Assembly: GCA_003255025.1 (NCBI GenBank)
Contig: QANY01002293.1
Span: 248,001 to 312,000 of the forward strand
Origin: Datisca glomerata
Taxonomy: Eukaryota; Streptophyta; Magnoliopsida; Cucurbitales; Datiscaceae
Direction of reading: 5' to 3'
DNA length: 64,000 bases
Made by a program: the position numbers and the translations under genes. Position 1 is the stretch's first letter. Every line of letters starts with the position of its first letter. Below, piece by piece: positions 48,830-61,273 of this stretch. The notes beneath the pieces were generated by a model. That model was given only the letters and a program-made list of their open reading frames with translations. It was not told the DNA's origin and searched no databases.

Positions 48830-49870
48830 AATAGGTTCATCATGATCCTTATCTGAGACTGTTGTCAAGGCATCTCCATAAGACATGTACCTATCAGGTT
48901 TCCTCACAACCCTCCCACTACATCGAAGCTTCGTAGGCTCCGACTCCTGATGTGGGTCTTTCATTATTGAATTAAGAACAAGTCATGATTGGGGAGTCGG
49001 TGTCCTCCCACTCAATAATTCCTCTAGCACAAGTGTTCTTCTCAACTCTACACTTCTTAAGTAGTCCTCTTCAAGTAAATTCACATTTGTGCTCACGAAT
49101 GTTTTCTTGTTAGTTGAAATATAAAAGATGTATCCCGTCGTTCCCTTGGGATATCCTACAAATACGTAAAATTCTTATCGACTAGTGAACTTGCCTGTCT
49201 TTGGTCTCAGTACATGTGTCGGGTATCTTCATACCAGGAACCATCTTTGACGGAACTTGGTTCAGAATATATGCCGTTGTTTTCAAGGCATATCCCTAGA
49301 ACGGATCTGGGAGGGATGAGTAACTCATCATGGATATCTAACCAAATTCAATAGAGTTTGATTCATTCTCTCTAACACACCATTCTATTCTGGAGTGTCG
49401 GGTGTTGTATTCTGAGAATGAATACCTTGTTCCTTAAGAAAGTCTTCGAACTCTCATAGTAAGTACTTTTCACCACGATCGAATCATAGTGTTTTGATTT
49501 GTCTCTATAATAGTTTCTCAACCATAGGCTTGTACTCTTTGAAAGTTTTCAAACGATTCAGACTTTTGGCGCATTATATAAACATGTCCTAAAAATGAGT
49601 AGTCATCTATGAAGGTTACAAAATATTCATAACCTCCTCTTGCTTAGATATTCAATGACCCAGATACCTCACTATGTATGAGTTCGAGACATTGAGTCGC
49701 TCTTTCACTCTTCACTAAAAAGGGCCTCTTGGTCATTTTGCCTTTTATGCAGGATTCACATGTGGGTAGTGATCTCACACTTAAAGTTTGCAATAGACCA
49801 TCCTTTGCACGTCTTTTAATCGTGTCTAGACTAATGTGACCAAGGCGCAAGTGCCATAAGTAGATTATAT
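48830..49870 (-). pseudogene. Copia integrase region, broken
   Basis: 49644-49850 encodes RLGHISLDTIKRRAKDGLL and CESCIKGKMTKRPF, the gag-pre-integrase and zinc-binding junction found in copia elements, ending LIHSEVSGSLNI. Core integrase fragments continue to lower coordinates in several frames (for example a reversed 'SGVSERRNRTLLDMV'-like region near 49300-49400) with stops. No intact DDE triad can be read. Confidence 0.7.
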
Positions 49871-50277
49871 CGATTGAGTCATATTTTAACTTTTTACCAT
49901 CCTTTATAAATCAGTATTTACTTCAGTGTCACATATCATTGAAACTTTTCATTTTACATAGAATAAATTTTGATTATGCATGTAGTAGTAATAATTATTC
50001 ATTTCTAAATATACCAATATCATTAGCAATGAAATATAAGAAAATTATTGCTCAATTAAACTAGCTACTGAAATGAGGTATTTTCCAAAAACTAGGATAT
50101 AACAAACATCACGCAAAACCAAATAACCGTTATCAAATAATAATATAATAGTTCCAACTGATACTGCTAATACTAGTACTCCATTTTTCCAACGGAAGCT
50201 AAACTTGCCCTCGTTAAGCTTTCTGCTTTCCCTGAACTCCTAGTGGGTACAACAAATATGGTTAGTAGCTATAGAGT

Positions 50278-50776
50278 CTACAATCCACAAAAAGTAAAGT
50301 TAGCCATATAGCAAGCTTCGGTAATAAGTAATGTACCTTTGGATTTCAACTTCTTGAGATGATTCGGGCAATTATGTTTCAAATGACTAGCGACTCCGCA
50401 ATGATGACACTTGTCTTTCAACTTGTCCACTTTCAAAGGGTCCTTGCCTTTTACAACTTTCGAGTTCACTGTCTTAACTTTTTTCAGACCTCTCTTGTGT
50501 TTCTTTTTTGTGCTAGTGGTGGAAGGCTTACTTTCAGTAAAGTTTGTCTTTCCATTCTTCCTCTTGCCTTTCAGAAATAAGGTCTCAGCAACTTGCAACT
50601 CTTTCATAAGTTCTGGAAGAGAGTACCTCAAAAGAGTCTAGCAGGGTCTCGAGGATCATATTAACTTGAGTCTCGACATCCACCTCAGCTCTCATGATCT
50701 CCATCTTATTGAGATAACTAACGTTCAACATCATATGTTCTCTAACAGGAGTTCCTGGTTTCATCCGACAGTTCAT
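50278..50776 (-). pseudogene. Copia gag with zinc knuckle, frameshifted
   Basis: Frame 50585-50776 (MNCRMKPGTPVREHM, then MILETLLDSFEVL) matches the middle of the copia gag polyprotein. Frame 50278-50631 continues with a Lys-rich stretch and the CCHC knuckle CHHCGVASHLKHNCP (C-X2-C-X4-H-X4-C). The two frames overlap by about 50 bases, a frameshift. The sequence up to about 51060 shows further gag-like remnants in other frames. Confidence 0.85.
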
Positions 50777-52334
50777 GAAGTTTCACACAACATCATGTTT
50801 TGCTTGACGACCCTGATCCCTGAACATTTCTGTAATGTTCAACATCATATCAGTGACGGTCTCCATGTTCTGATGTTGTTGTTACAACACATTGCTAGTT
50901 GATGCTAAGATGAAACACCTCGCGATCTCATCAGAATGCAGCCAAGAAGCATAGCATTCTTTTCCTCTTGAGTCAATTCAACAATAGGCTTAAGGTGACA
51001 AGGGATGGTGAGCATGAACTTGTACTTTTCTACCGTGAGCACTGAGTTTGTTTGTATTCAAGATTATTAAGAGTGGAGATAATGACATGATTACTGAAAA
51101 GCATAAAAAAGCGGTGTAAATAAATATTTAATCATTCGGAAAAGTATGATGCATGATGCAAATACTTAAATATTTTAAAAATCTGACAAAAACATATTTC
51201 TTCCATGATGTTACGATCAACAACGATAACTCATCTCATCTAGCGATAATGCTCGAGCTACCTCATATCGCATCGAGACTGTTCTCGTTTGGTTAACGCT
51301 TCTTAAGATATCACTACATCTAGCTCAACTAATCACCAATGATTTTGGTCACCTTAGCCTTATTGACAAGATCCTATGAGAGATTCCAACGTGCTTCCGT
51401 CTAGGGACAGTCCTGCCTCACCACTTCCTTTACGAGCCTTAACTTCGCAAGCAACTCGATGACTCAATACGACATGATTCCCAAGTTTTTCTCAGTGAAG
51501 ATACGACCGTTAGGGTGGCTCTAAACCATTTCTCGTTTCACGATCAATTTTGCGTCGGGGACATTGAGACGTTTCAACGTAAACGACTCTCCCACTTAGT
51601 TTTTTTAAAAGATATATTCTTCTTTGCTTTTTCAAAAAACATAACTTTTATGAATTTGAAAGCTTTAAAATTTATAAATTTTTGTAAAATTTAAATCATA
51701 ACTTAAAATTTAAACTTTTATAAAATTCACATTGTATTTTAAATTATAATCCATTATAAATTTAAACTACAATGATGCATATACATGCTACATGACAATT
51801 TGATATTGGCATCTCCCAATTTTTATATGGCATGCTATATGAGGATGTGAGATTAAAAATAAATCTTACATTCAAAATTAACTTTTCTACGTTTCATTTC
51901 TAATTACAACCCATAAAAAGAATAATAATTTACAATAATTACAAAAAATATTATCCACGAAGTCTGTAATTATCTCCTTCTCCTTCAGGAAGTCCCACAT
52001 TTCCTTAATAATTTTCAAGTTTTGATCAAAACTCTTTTAATTAAGAAAAATTATTTTCCTAATTAAATAATCCCACTAAATATCCATTTTAAATTAATTA
52101 AATTTGATTAGTAAAAAAATTAATGACTAATCAAACTTATGTCAAACTCAATCAATTAATTACATTTTAATTTTAAAAAATTAAAAATATAACTAACTTT
52201 TAAAATTCAAAATTCAAAATTCAAAATATAAAATATAGTATTAGGGTTTTCGCGAAGTATAATAGGGATAGCGCAACACGGGGCATCTGCGCCCCGTACC
52301 CTAGCAATCATAAGGAGTGGACGGCGGACGACGT

Positions 52335-52766
52335 TACGGGTGTTCAAAAGTGTCTCAAACTGAACTGAACTAAACCGAGAATGGCTGGTTCGTTTGCCTC
52401 TTTAGGAACTTGCGGTTCGGCAATGTTGCCGAACCGAATCTTCGGTTCAGTTCAAAAAATGTCCAGTTTTTGAATCGAACAGAAACATTAAATTCATATT
52501 ATTTTTTATTTTTTATATATCATTACATATCAAACCGAACCAATTCAAAACAAAACTTTGATTTTATATTATTTTGTTCAATAACATCATTTAAAATTAT
52601 TTTTTAATCAATAATATCGAACCAAACCGAACCGAAACTCCTATTTCGGTTCGATTACTTTGTCCTTCACAATTTGGTTTGGTTCGGCAATATACCGAAC
52701 CGAATGTTTTGGTTCGATTCGATTTTAGACCACGAACCGAACCGAACCAAACCGTGTTCACCCCTA
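52335..52766. mobile_element. hAT-type MITE in the copia leader
   Basis: The left end is TACGGGTGTTCA and the reversed right end TAGGGGTGAACA. Flanks GACGACGT and GACGACAT match in 7 of 8 bases. The subterminal sequence repeats 'gaaccgaacc' in both orientations. 432 bases, in the untranslated leader between the 5' LTR and gag. Confidence 0.85.
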
Positions 52767-53111
52767 GACGACATGGTGGTGACGACGCAGTACATGGACG
52801 GCGGACCTCGGGTGCGTGTAGCTTCTCAGGATTTATGTGACGATATGATTGGAATGCGTTCATGGAGGATTTACATTTAATTTAACGATACATCTCCTGC
52901 AAAATTAAATTACATAAATTTCTATGCCAAATTTCAGCGCACATCAATTCTAAAAATGAAAAATAACACCTAGAGTTAATCGATTGGGATCCATTTATAA
53001 AACACATTCAAACATGCTTTGAATCTACCATACAAAAGTTATATGCCAATATCATCATATTCATCCATACATACATTTAGATTCAGAATATGCATATTCT
53101 AAAATCCATCA

Positions 53112-53123
53112 GCTCTGATACCA
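53112..53123 (-). promoter_or_regulatory. Primer-binding site of the copia element (tRNA-iMet)
   Basis: On the minus strand this reads TGGTATCAGAGC, a perfect match to the common plant initiator-tRNA-Met primer site, two bases from the LTR. Confidence 0.9.
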
Positions 53124-53125
53124 AT

Positions 53126-54944
53126 TGTTAGATCGGGTTATAGATTTTGAAGAAAAATTAATGAACCGTGACAAGTTCATGGGCAGAATTTCAATAAAAA
53201 AATCATACGAACATTTAATCGAATTAAACACGAAACCAATCAATGAACATGCATAATCATATAAATGTTTCAAGAAAATATTGGAACAATTTATACATTT
53301 TCAATTAATGGAGAAATTCTGATTTGACGGGATCCAATTCTCTATCTCGCACTCTTCGTTCTTGAGATTCTCAGATCTATTAATTGATCCTTACACTGAC
53401 AACCACTCATTAGAATCAAAAGTAAATCTCTCAATAATTTTTGTAGGAATTGAGTGTGGGCTCTCAAAACAACGATTGAAAGAGGAAAATAAAAAAAAAA
53501 TTCTCTCTTCCTTACTGTGAAAATTGACGGCAACTATGTGGGGAGGAAAGAAAAAACATTTTTCTGCTCTGATTAACACATTTAGGGATAGGATTAAGGA
53601 TTAAATCCCTTATATGATAAGACCAAAAGTTTTCCTCTCCCTGCACTATGATGTGAGATTTTTACATCTCCCCGAGAGTCAAAATTGTGTCCACATTCAT
53701 CAGTCAAAATTGATGAATTAAATTGATCTCTATCAATTAATTAATTAATTAATTTTATTTACTAATTATAAAATAATTATCCAATAATAAAATAATAAAT
53801 TTGAATATTAATTTTGCTCTTCAATAATTTAGTGATGACACTCATCTCATATGGAGCTCTTAATACAAAATACTTTTTTGGTCCAACTGTCATTATTTCT
53901 CATTCATGTCTTTATGAGCTACTCTTGAGATCGAATGGACTCATATAAATCAAGCTATGAGATTCAAATACTCGAATGAACCCATTTAGTCCCGAGATCG
54001 TACGACTACGCTATATGTCCGTTATCGAATAAACTCTCGATTCATGTGCGCTACATTTTCTGTTAGTGTAAATAAACATTTATATTTCACTGTCTACATA
54101 TTATTTAATGATATTAGCCTTCATGAATATCAGTAACAAGAGCGGGATGTAAAATTATAGTTTTACATGTCTAGTTATTATTTACTCAACTCATTTATTG
54201 ATTGTGAATAAGAAAGACATATTAGTAAAATATTTCACATAGATCACCATGTCTTATTCAATGACTCATGTCATCAAGTATCAGGCCCAATTTATTTATT
54301 CACACACTCGTCAATAAAGCATATGGTAATGTTGTTGTTTTTGTAATCTAACCACGAACTCCATATCTGTGAATCACGCAACTCCAACATAGTTGAGTTA
54401 CTGTCCTAACAGGCGAGATATTGTCTGGCACTTCGAATTCACTCTTTTGGCATATCAAATATCGTAGTAACTAAGTCAAGTTTCGTATTCACCTCAAGAT
54501 TAATGTAATTATAAAAATACTCTAAAAGTGTAACAATTAAATTTAGAGCAAGATAAATGACTTTGCTCTAAACTAATTAGGTATTGGTTTATTTAACATG
54601 TTCTATAACATGTCTAGGTTAACCGTTAAGAGTCTTTACTCTCATACCCTAAGACTAGCATAATTTAGTTCTACCCAATAGTCATGATTGGATTCGTTTG
54701 TGTAGTCGATTCTAAGATTACGAATAACATTCTAAACTATCTCAAAAGAGTTTGTCTAGAAGACCGCTCAGTCTTTACTCTTCTTACTTTGATAATAGTT
54801 CAAGGACTTAAGTAAGTTATAAACTCACTTCTTGTAAAGAAAACTTTCATTTATTCATAAAATTCAGTAATACATAAATATCAATAAAAATTTGTTTACG
54901 CATAAAACGTTATTACACCCTATATTATGGATATAATTCTGACA
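53126..54944 (-). repeat. 5' LTR of the copia element
   Basis: 1819 bases, tgttag to ctgaca in plus orientation, aligned along its length with 44935-46729. Shared landmarks: 'gaagaaaaattaatgaaccg', 'attaattaattaatttta', 'tttcgta.ccacc.caagattaatgtaatta' and 'aacatgtctaggt.aaccgtta'. Confidence 0.95.
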
Positions 54945-55191
54945 CTTGATGCCTCCAAGCTCCAAAAAATGAAGGAATTCCAAGCTAAGAAGTTGGAGCG
55001 GTCCAAAGGGAAAACGGCTCCCCCTGCATATAGCCCTTCTATTCCTCAGCCTCAGGCACCGGGATCACCACCACCGGCTTTGCCCATCCTTACTCATGAT
55101 AGGGAAGACTTATTACAGCCTAGCGACATCTAGGGGACTCCCTAGAGCTCCTACTAGTCTTCTCATCCTTCTGCTCCACTGAGGGTGGTGA

Positions 55192-55906
55192 TAGGGCTGT
55201 TCACTGTTCGGTTCGGTCAATTTTCTAGAGAAAAATCGAACCGAACCAAAACTTTCAATTCGACCACATGTCCTACCGAACTGAAACATGAAACTCTATG
55301 AACTGAACTGAACTGTGACCTACGGCTCAGTTCGGCAATTCACGACACCTATTATACAGTTCAACAACAACTTCACAAAATTAGCAAAAAATCATAAATT
55401 TTAGTCCAAAACTGAATCTGATGAACAAATTCTCTTATTAATAATTCAAAGATGACATAAAATTAAAATACCCAGTAAAGAACAATAAAATCTACGAACA
55501 ACCAGGAAGATTAACCAAGTCTCACGAAACAGAACAACCATATCTATGATAATAAAAAAAATTAAATTCAAAAACCTAATAAGATTAACCAAGTCCCACA
55601 GAAAAAAACACCCAGATCTCTAATAATAAAAAAAGAAGTATTTTAGGTGGTTAAAACTGATTACTTCTCTTCCTTTGCAGCCTCTGCTACTCTCTTGAGT
55701 CTAGCATATCGTTTCGCCGCTCCACATGGAGTTTGTCGTAGGCCGTGAACGACTCATTTTTTTAGTGATATTCATCAGTTCAACGTATGGCTTCTCAAGA
55801 CAAAGTTTTAGTTTCATATACTACCCTTGAAGGATTCATTTTCTTCAATGATCTTCACCATTTTCTCTAGTTTCTTTAGCCAGAAGCAAAGAAGTAGAAA
55901 GTAAGA

Positions 55907-55947
<41 letters not shown>

Positions 55948-56180
55948 GATGCAATTGGTTCTGCGTGGCGCTAAATAAGTTAGGGACTCAGGGTTTTCTA
56001 AACATTTAGGGGTATATATAGTCGGTTTGGTTCGGTTCAAATTGAGTTAAATTTTGTACGGATTTGAAACTCGGTTCCTCAATAATTTTGACCGAACCAA
56101 ACCATAAACTCTTGTAGAATTGACCGAACTGATCATTTTTGTTTAGTTTTGACAAATTCAGAAAAATTTGAACACCTCTA
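55192..56180. mobile_element. hAT-like MITE in the antisense PF04195-like gene
   Basis: The ends are TAGGGCTGTTCA and, reversed, TAGAGGTGTTCA, with 'ggttcggt' subterminal sequence. The flanks share 'ggtga' but a clean 8-bp duplication cannot be read (GGTGGTGA versus ACGGTGAT). It is about 989 bases and contains a (GA)n run at 55911-55944. Confidence 0.7.
55911..55944. repeat. (GA)n microsatellite
   Basis: About 17 GA dinucleotides inside the third hAT-like MITE. Confidence 0.9.
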
Positions 56181-57600
56181 ACGGTGATCATCTAGAACAC
56201 TGAAATGTCTTCCCTCTAGGTCCGAAACTTTGTTACGTTGGGCTCTGGCCAACAGGGGTCTCATGTTGGTAAGACGCGCAAAGGTCCAATGTCTCTAGAG
56301 TGGGCCGATTAATCTGAGGCCTAGGCTTAAGCTCGGAGAGAGGTGATCAGGATACTAGACTGAGTATCCGAGCATGTCGATCATGAGGGACGAATCAACC
56401 TTATCGAGGGGCGCAGGCTGGGTTTCTTGATGGTTTCATGGAGCACACTCTTGACATAAGTTCTAGCTCTAGTTTAGTACTTTATTCTTCTGTCCCAATT
56501 TAGTTCCATACTTGTTTTCCTTATTTTCCTTTCTTAGATCCTGACTTTAGTGCAGTGATGCGGTAACACCTTGTATGCTGTGAAAACCAAGTGCTAGAGG
56601 CTATTCGGGTATCTTCTCAGGCAAAAGTTGCGGGCGTCGAGTGGATCGATGACTTTAATTCTCTCAGCAACGCCTATGACAAGGTCCAATCAGAGGTTGG
56701 AAGACTAAGGGGCCTCAAGGGGGAGTCCACCCGCCTTGAGAAGGAGCTAAGTCATGCCAGGATTAAGCTGCTAGTGCACGTAGGGATGTGGAGGCTCGTT
56801 ATTTGATCCGGAGATGACTGTTTCCAATCTTCAACAGAACGAGAACATACTGAAGGATAAGTTCAGGCTCATAGAGGGCAAGATTTCTTAGGAAATTCAT
56901 TCCCAGACTTAGGCGAAGAAAAGGGAGAGGGAAGCTTATAACAAACATGACTTGACGGAAACCCAGTTGAAAGAGAATCGCAGCAGGTGGGCCGAAGGTC
57001 ATGCTAAAGGGATAAAAGACTTCAAGGTGTCCTTGGAGTTTTAGACGACCCTTATTATGGAGTTTACCATTGGTTACGAGAGTTGTCGTGATGAGATCAT
57101 CAACAACCACCCTGAGTGGGACTTGAGTTTTCTCAGTTGCCCGCTTGATCCTCTGCCCACTCCTGTGTAGTTGGCCTATGAGTGAGAGATGGTCCCCGAT
57201 GCTTGAAAGCTCAGAAAGCTATCGAAAGTTACATTCTCCCCTTGTCCGTCTGGATATTCCTAGGTCCCCACCCATCTCTTCTAGGCTCCCTGGTACACCT
57301 AGTTCCTTTGATCTCGTCGAGCTAGACACCCTATGTAACTTATGGGTTTTCCATCTGACGAGTTACCACTTTGGAAGAAGTTGGGTCGAACAGTTTCTTG
57401 GCATTTACCTAGTGTGATCTTAGGGTGTCGCGTTGCCCCATGTGGTGAGTTTGTTCGAGTGGACTTGTTATAAACTCCTTTCCTAGACACCTTGCCTTTG
57501 TTGAATTTCCTTCGTTTTAATGCTTAGTTGGGAGCATTTGCCTAAGTGGGCCAATGAAAGCCACTACTCTTTTTATAAGTTCTAAGCTTAGTTTTCCTCC

Positions 57601-58227
57601 TTGGTGGCGAGCCCTTCCTTAGGGGTCTGGTCAACCGAACTTTATTATATTCCTGGAATTTCAAAATATTTGATTTCTCTTTCTCTTTTGCATGAACAAT
57701 TATTTGAAGTTTCTTTAATTAATAATAAGTTTATTATTTCTAAGATCGGATTCAATATTTATCATTCAAAAGTATCGAACGGACTGTATGTGCTTAAATT
57801 CACTGAACGTGCGTTAAATAATTCTGAATTATTTAGAGTAGCAAAACCTAAAAGTAAAAAACGATAAAGATTTGATCATGATGATGATAACACATACCTT
57901 TTACATCTTAGGTTGGGACATATTAATCTAGATAGGTTAAACATGTTAACAAAGCATGGTGCTTTGATAGAACTAAAAATTGGAACTCTTCATGTTTGTG
58001 AATCCTGTCTAGAGGGTAAAATGATCAATAAACCTTTTACTGGAAAGGGCCAAAGAGCAAAGGAACCACTTGAGCTAGTGCATAGTGATATTTATGGATC
58101 GATCAATGTACAAGGTAGAGGTGGGTATGAGTATTTCGTCACTTTTATTGACGATTACTCAAGATATGGTTATACTTACCTAAAGTATAGAAAGTCTGAA
58201 ACTTTTGTATTCTCAAAGCATGTGTAT
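57601..58227 (+). pseudogene. Copia pol fragment: gag-pre-integrase and start of integrase
   Basis: One reading frame with a single TAA at 57865-57867. Before it: STELYYIPGISKYLISLSLL and SNGLYVLKFTE. After it: LRLGHINLDRLNMLTKHGAL, CESCLEGKMINKPF and LELVHSDIYGSINV, then the first catalytic Asp block FVTFIDDYSRYGY. It stops at a TGA after FSKHVY, where LTR-like sequence begins. It is better preserved than the first copia element and in the opposite orientation. Confidence 0.85.
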
Positions 58228-59332
58228 TGATATTTTTATATAAAATTTAATGGAAATATATTTTTCTTATAATTATTCTTTTAAATTATTTTTGAATAAT
58301 GTATATAAAAATCTAAAAATTTCATATTCATTAATGAAACTATGATCTTGTATTAGTACGAGAGGATTAAGATCATAGATAATGAATAAAATTGTCAGCA
58401 ACATTTTAAAGTATGTAATATTTAATGAATGGTTGCTCGTACGGTTAACTAAGTATTATGAATGCATGTGATCTAGATTTGAATCATTGATGTGGATAGA
58501 CATCTTAGTGAAGATACTTTATATAATAAGATTATATATGACATGACTGATATGAATTAATATCTTTATTAACTTATTGTTTATCATAAAAATTGAATAC
58601 ACATCAATCTGATCATCGTATGTAGATCAGTCTGAATTCTAAGTAGTCATGAACTCATATGCATGTCTACTAGATTTTTTGATTCACTCATTAAAGTTTA
58701 CTTGTAAAACAAGCTAGTGCTTTTGTTTTGGAGATTCAATAATATGGATGGCTGGAAACATAATCTTACAAGATTTGGAATCCAAGCTTTCCTAACGGAT
58801 CGTATATTGGTTCTTTTAAGTGTTAATTCTAGAACTAAATGGTTATTGAGCTTAAATTTATTATACGATTATAAATTAGTCATTCACTAGTGAATTAATG
58901 GTATTTATGTATCAAAAAGTAATTAGAAGGGTAAAACGATAATTTTGATCAACTCTAATTTACAAACCAGTAATTGGAGAACAGAACTACATGAAATGAT
59001 TATATCAATGGACTACAGGAGAATACTCTGCAAATATATTCTATAATCCCTAATAGTGCAATTTCATATTTATAGTGGAGTGATAATTGAAATAATATTA
59101 TTTAATTAAAGAGTTTAATTAATAATATGATTTATTGGAGCTTAAAATTATAAGTCCATGGTCCCCAAGTCACCTCTATACTACGCAGTCTAGGGTGTGA
59201 ATATTTCAGGACATGAGAAAATGACTGACTTGTAAAATGAATTTTTATTCTGGGGCAAGTACATAATTATGTGTGATTAATTAATTAAAAATTAATTAAT
59301 TGAATTATTTATATATCTAAATTTCAGAAATT

Positions 59333-59349
59333 ACACACACACACACACA
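59333..59349. repeat. (AC)n microsatellite
   Basis: About eight AC dinucleotides in the probable copia LTR. Confidence 0.85.
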
Positions 59350-59617
59350 TGTAAATAATTATATCGATTACTTTTTTATTATCGATAAGTGAAACAGAAT
59401 ATCTAATTTGTGAAATTAGATAACTGTAAATTATTATTAGATAATAATTTGAATAAACTAAATTTGTTATTTATGAATTAACAGATAAGTTAGTTGATAG
59501 AGATAATCAAATATGTTAATATCTAGATAGTTATCTGATTAAAATAAATATTTAATTCGCAGTAATTGTCACGTGTCAATCACTGATTGTGAATCAGAGA
59601 TTGACATGAACTAATAT

Positions 59618-59708
59618 AGTGCCACATGGCACTGCAGTAGGGGGTGCAATACTGTAGTGCCGTGAGGCACTATGATAGCTCAAGACAACTGCAGTGCCAT
59701 GTGGCACT
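59618..59708. repeat. Three 16-base palindromes in 91 bases
   Basis: agtgccacatggcact (59618-59633), agtgccgtgaggcact (59656-59671) and agtgccatgtggcact (59693-59708). The first and third differ only in the centre and are perfect or near-perfect dyads; the second has an imperfect centre. They sit within the probable LTR, where they could bind a dimeric factor or form small hairpins. Confidence 0.85.
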
Positions 59709-60479
59709 GCGGTTGTGTAAAAATTATAGTGGGTCCCGCTGTAATGGTAACTTTTGAAATTAATTATTATTTTTGGTTTATCCTTAAAAATCTAATATGT
59801 TATTATCTATTTTAATGATCTCATTTAAAAGACCAGTTAATCAGTTGAGAACTGTTGATCAGAGAGTTGTGAACATAGTTGCTATCAGGGTGGATTTTCT
59901 CTGTGATTAAAAAGTTAATTAAAATCTCTGAAAGAAGAATCATCGTATTCTCTTAGAGGATTGTCTCACTAAATTAATCATTCTCTGTAAATCTCTTGAT
60001 CTCATGTACTGAGTACATCTAGGGACATAAAAAGTGTTTTTGAATTATTCTACGTGCCCACACACGTCCTAGTTCGTTTGAGGTTTGTCTTGGAAGATCT
60101 TATTGTGGATCTCGAAGTCCGTTGTTCTTGAGAACGTAAGATCGTTGGGTTGCGATGACGCTTGATATAGACTATAAGAGGTATATGATTTTTATCCATG
60201 TATGTTTTAGGTTTAATACATAAATATTTAATGGATCTTGATTGAAAAGAGTTTTCAATAAAAATTTTATTTTAGAAACCGTTGGGTCACCCTTGTTTTT
60301 GTTTTTATAGAAAAACATACGATTCATTTTTAATAAATTTTAAAAGTAACCACACCTCTGCCACATGTGCGCCACAATTTTCAACAAAACTATCCAGTAA
60401 ACAACTGGGAAAGCTCGACAAACGAATGAATGAGGTTCGGTTTCAACTGCTCTATCTACTTTTAGACAGGTCCGTTGAT

Positions 60480-61255
60480 CGTTAAGTGGAATAACTTACA
60501 CATCAAAGGCTCCAATATGTGATGTAGGTCCACATCCCGACCTTAAAAATCTCCAGGTATGCAAACAATCCTTGGCCCATCATAGTGGGTGATTCGGTTC
60601 ATCTTGATCTTTGGGGGGAGTTCCGCCCGCTGGATTTCCAGCGAAAAAGGGGACACGATTTGCCCAAGGAGAGTATCGACAGAGGCCTCAGTAGTTTGCC
60701 CCCGCTCATTCCTTAGCTGCTCTATATGTATCTTAAGCTTCTGTATCCCATTCTATTGTCTCGAGATTTCACTGGTCTGGTTTGTCTCTTCCATGTCCCT
60801 GGCAGTTTTGGTAGAACAGTCATCCCCGCTTTCAATTCGCTAGTCGATGTCAGGGGATATCTTGCCTTTTTGCAGGTGGTTATCCTCCTTAGCTCCTTGA
60901 CCATAGGAGGATCCGACCAGTGACTCCTTTTACTTTTGGGGAGTGATGTTCGTAGGTGACCGAGAAGGGCCTTGTTGGCAGGAGGCCGGTACAGCATCGG
61001 CGAGGTCCATCATTTCCCTCCTTATTTTTGTAACCATTTTAGAGAGTAAACTTACAGATTCTTTTTTTCACAACGTTACCAAAGCGGCGGTAGGAGGTTC
61101 TTCTCTCGACGAGAAGAAGGGTGGGTCATCCTCCTCCACTCCCAACTCGTCATGGACATCGTTGGAGTGAGGTGTGCATGCCAGGCTCATTTTTACCTTT
61201 GTAGAGTAAGCGACCTCAGGTGCTTGGAGGGGAAGGATGTTACCGAAAATCGTTC
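60480..61255 (-). pseudogene. Leader/gag-position remnant of the Tat-like element
   Basis: On the element's strand this follows the primer-binding site. Minus frames cover 61068-61260 (EAPEVAYSTK-like, then SLACTPHSNDVHDELGVEED) and 60722-60997 (LLGHLRTSLPKSKRSHW, then Lys/Arg-rich sequence). The position and basic composition suit a gag N-terminus or leader ORF. I do not recognise a domain, and stops interrupt the frames. A 128-codon frame running into the LTR is not a gene start. Confidence 0.35.
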
Positions 61256-61272
61256 CCCATAGACGGCGCTCA
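61256..61272 (-). promoter_or_regulatory. Primer-binding site of the Tat-like element (tRNA-Asp type)
   Basis: On the minus strand, directly inside the right LTR, the sequence reads TGAGCGCCGTCTATGGGG. This is close to the TGGCGCCGTCTGTGGGG seen next to many plant Tat/Athila-type LTRs and fixes the orientation. Confidence 0.7.
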
Positions 61273-61273
61273 C

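Larger units (their letters stand above)
44935..54944 (-). mobile_element. Ty1-copia LTR retrotransposon, degenerate, near full length
   Basis: A 10.0-kb element on the minus strand: 5' LTR 53126-54944, gag, integrase, RT, RNase H, 3' LTR 44935-46729. The flanks carry CTTGA on both sides (44930-44934 and 54945-54949), a perfect 5-bp duplication. The initiator-tRNA-Met primer site (53112-53123) and the typical copia polypurine end before TGTTGG agree with this polarity. The integrase-before-RT order defines Ty1-copia. All coding regions are broken and two hAT MITEs have inserted. The target is a coding exon of the antisense PF04195-like gene. Confidence 0.95.
43891..57420 (+). pseudogene. PF04195-like antisense gene of the Tat-like element, broken and interrupted
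   Basis: The proposed start at 43891 (MDTVSQRRMNLSNHV). The conserved domain is at 44034-44315: YHIPNYVQLRY, then LLECGLRFLLHHFLREW and PNSWRTLIGYW, typical of the family. Introns are suggested by gtaagt (about 44511) with ttctag before TGGCTAAAAAGAG, and gtatga with 'atttgcag' before GATGGCCAGGG. The next exon is split after ...RKEL at 44934 by the copia element and resumes in frame at 54945 as DASKLQKMKEFQAKKL, then a Pro-rich segment. A MITE (55192-56180) follows, then a coiled coil at 56591-56800 (SNAYDKVQSEVGRL). Stops occur near 44036 and elsewhere. Ancestral function is unknown; the coiled coil and domain order match copy 1 at 4670-6215. Confidence 0.75.
57601..60300 (+). mobile_element. 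Truncated second Ty1-copia element, plus strand
   Basis: A pol fragment (57601-58227) is followed directly by a long LTR-like stretch (about 58224-60300). The 5' LTR, gag and everything between the start of integrase and the 3' LTR are missing. It lies inside the Tat-like element, immediately after the 3' part of the antisense gene. Borders are approximate because no target duplication was found. Confidence 0.6.
58224..60300 (+). repeat. Probable LTR of the truncated copia element
   Basis: AT-rich, about 2.1 kb, with copia-LTR-like composition ending in 'ttcaataaaaattttatttt' and 'gggtcacccttgtttttg', similar to the U5 end of many plant copia LTRs. No second copy exists in the window, so the borders and identity are inferred. 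Confidence 0.45.
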
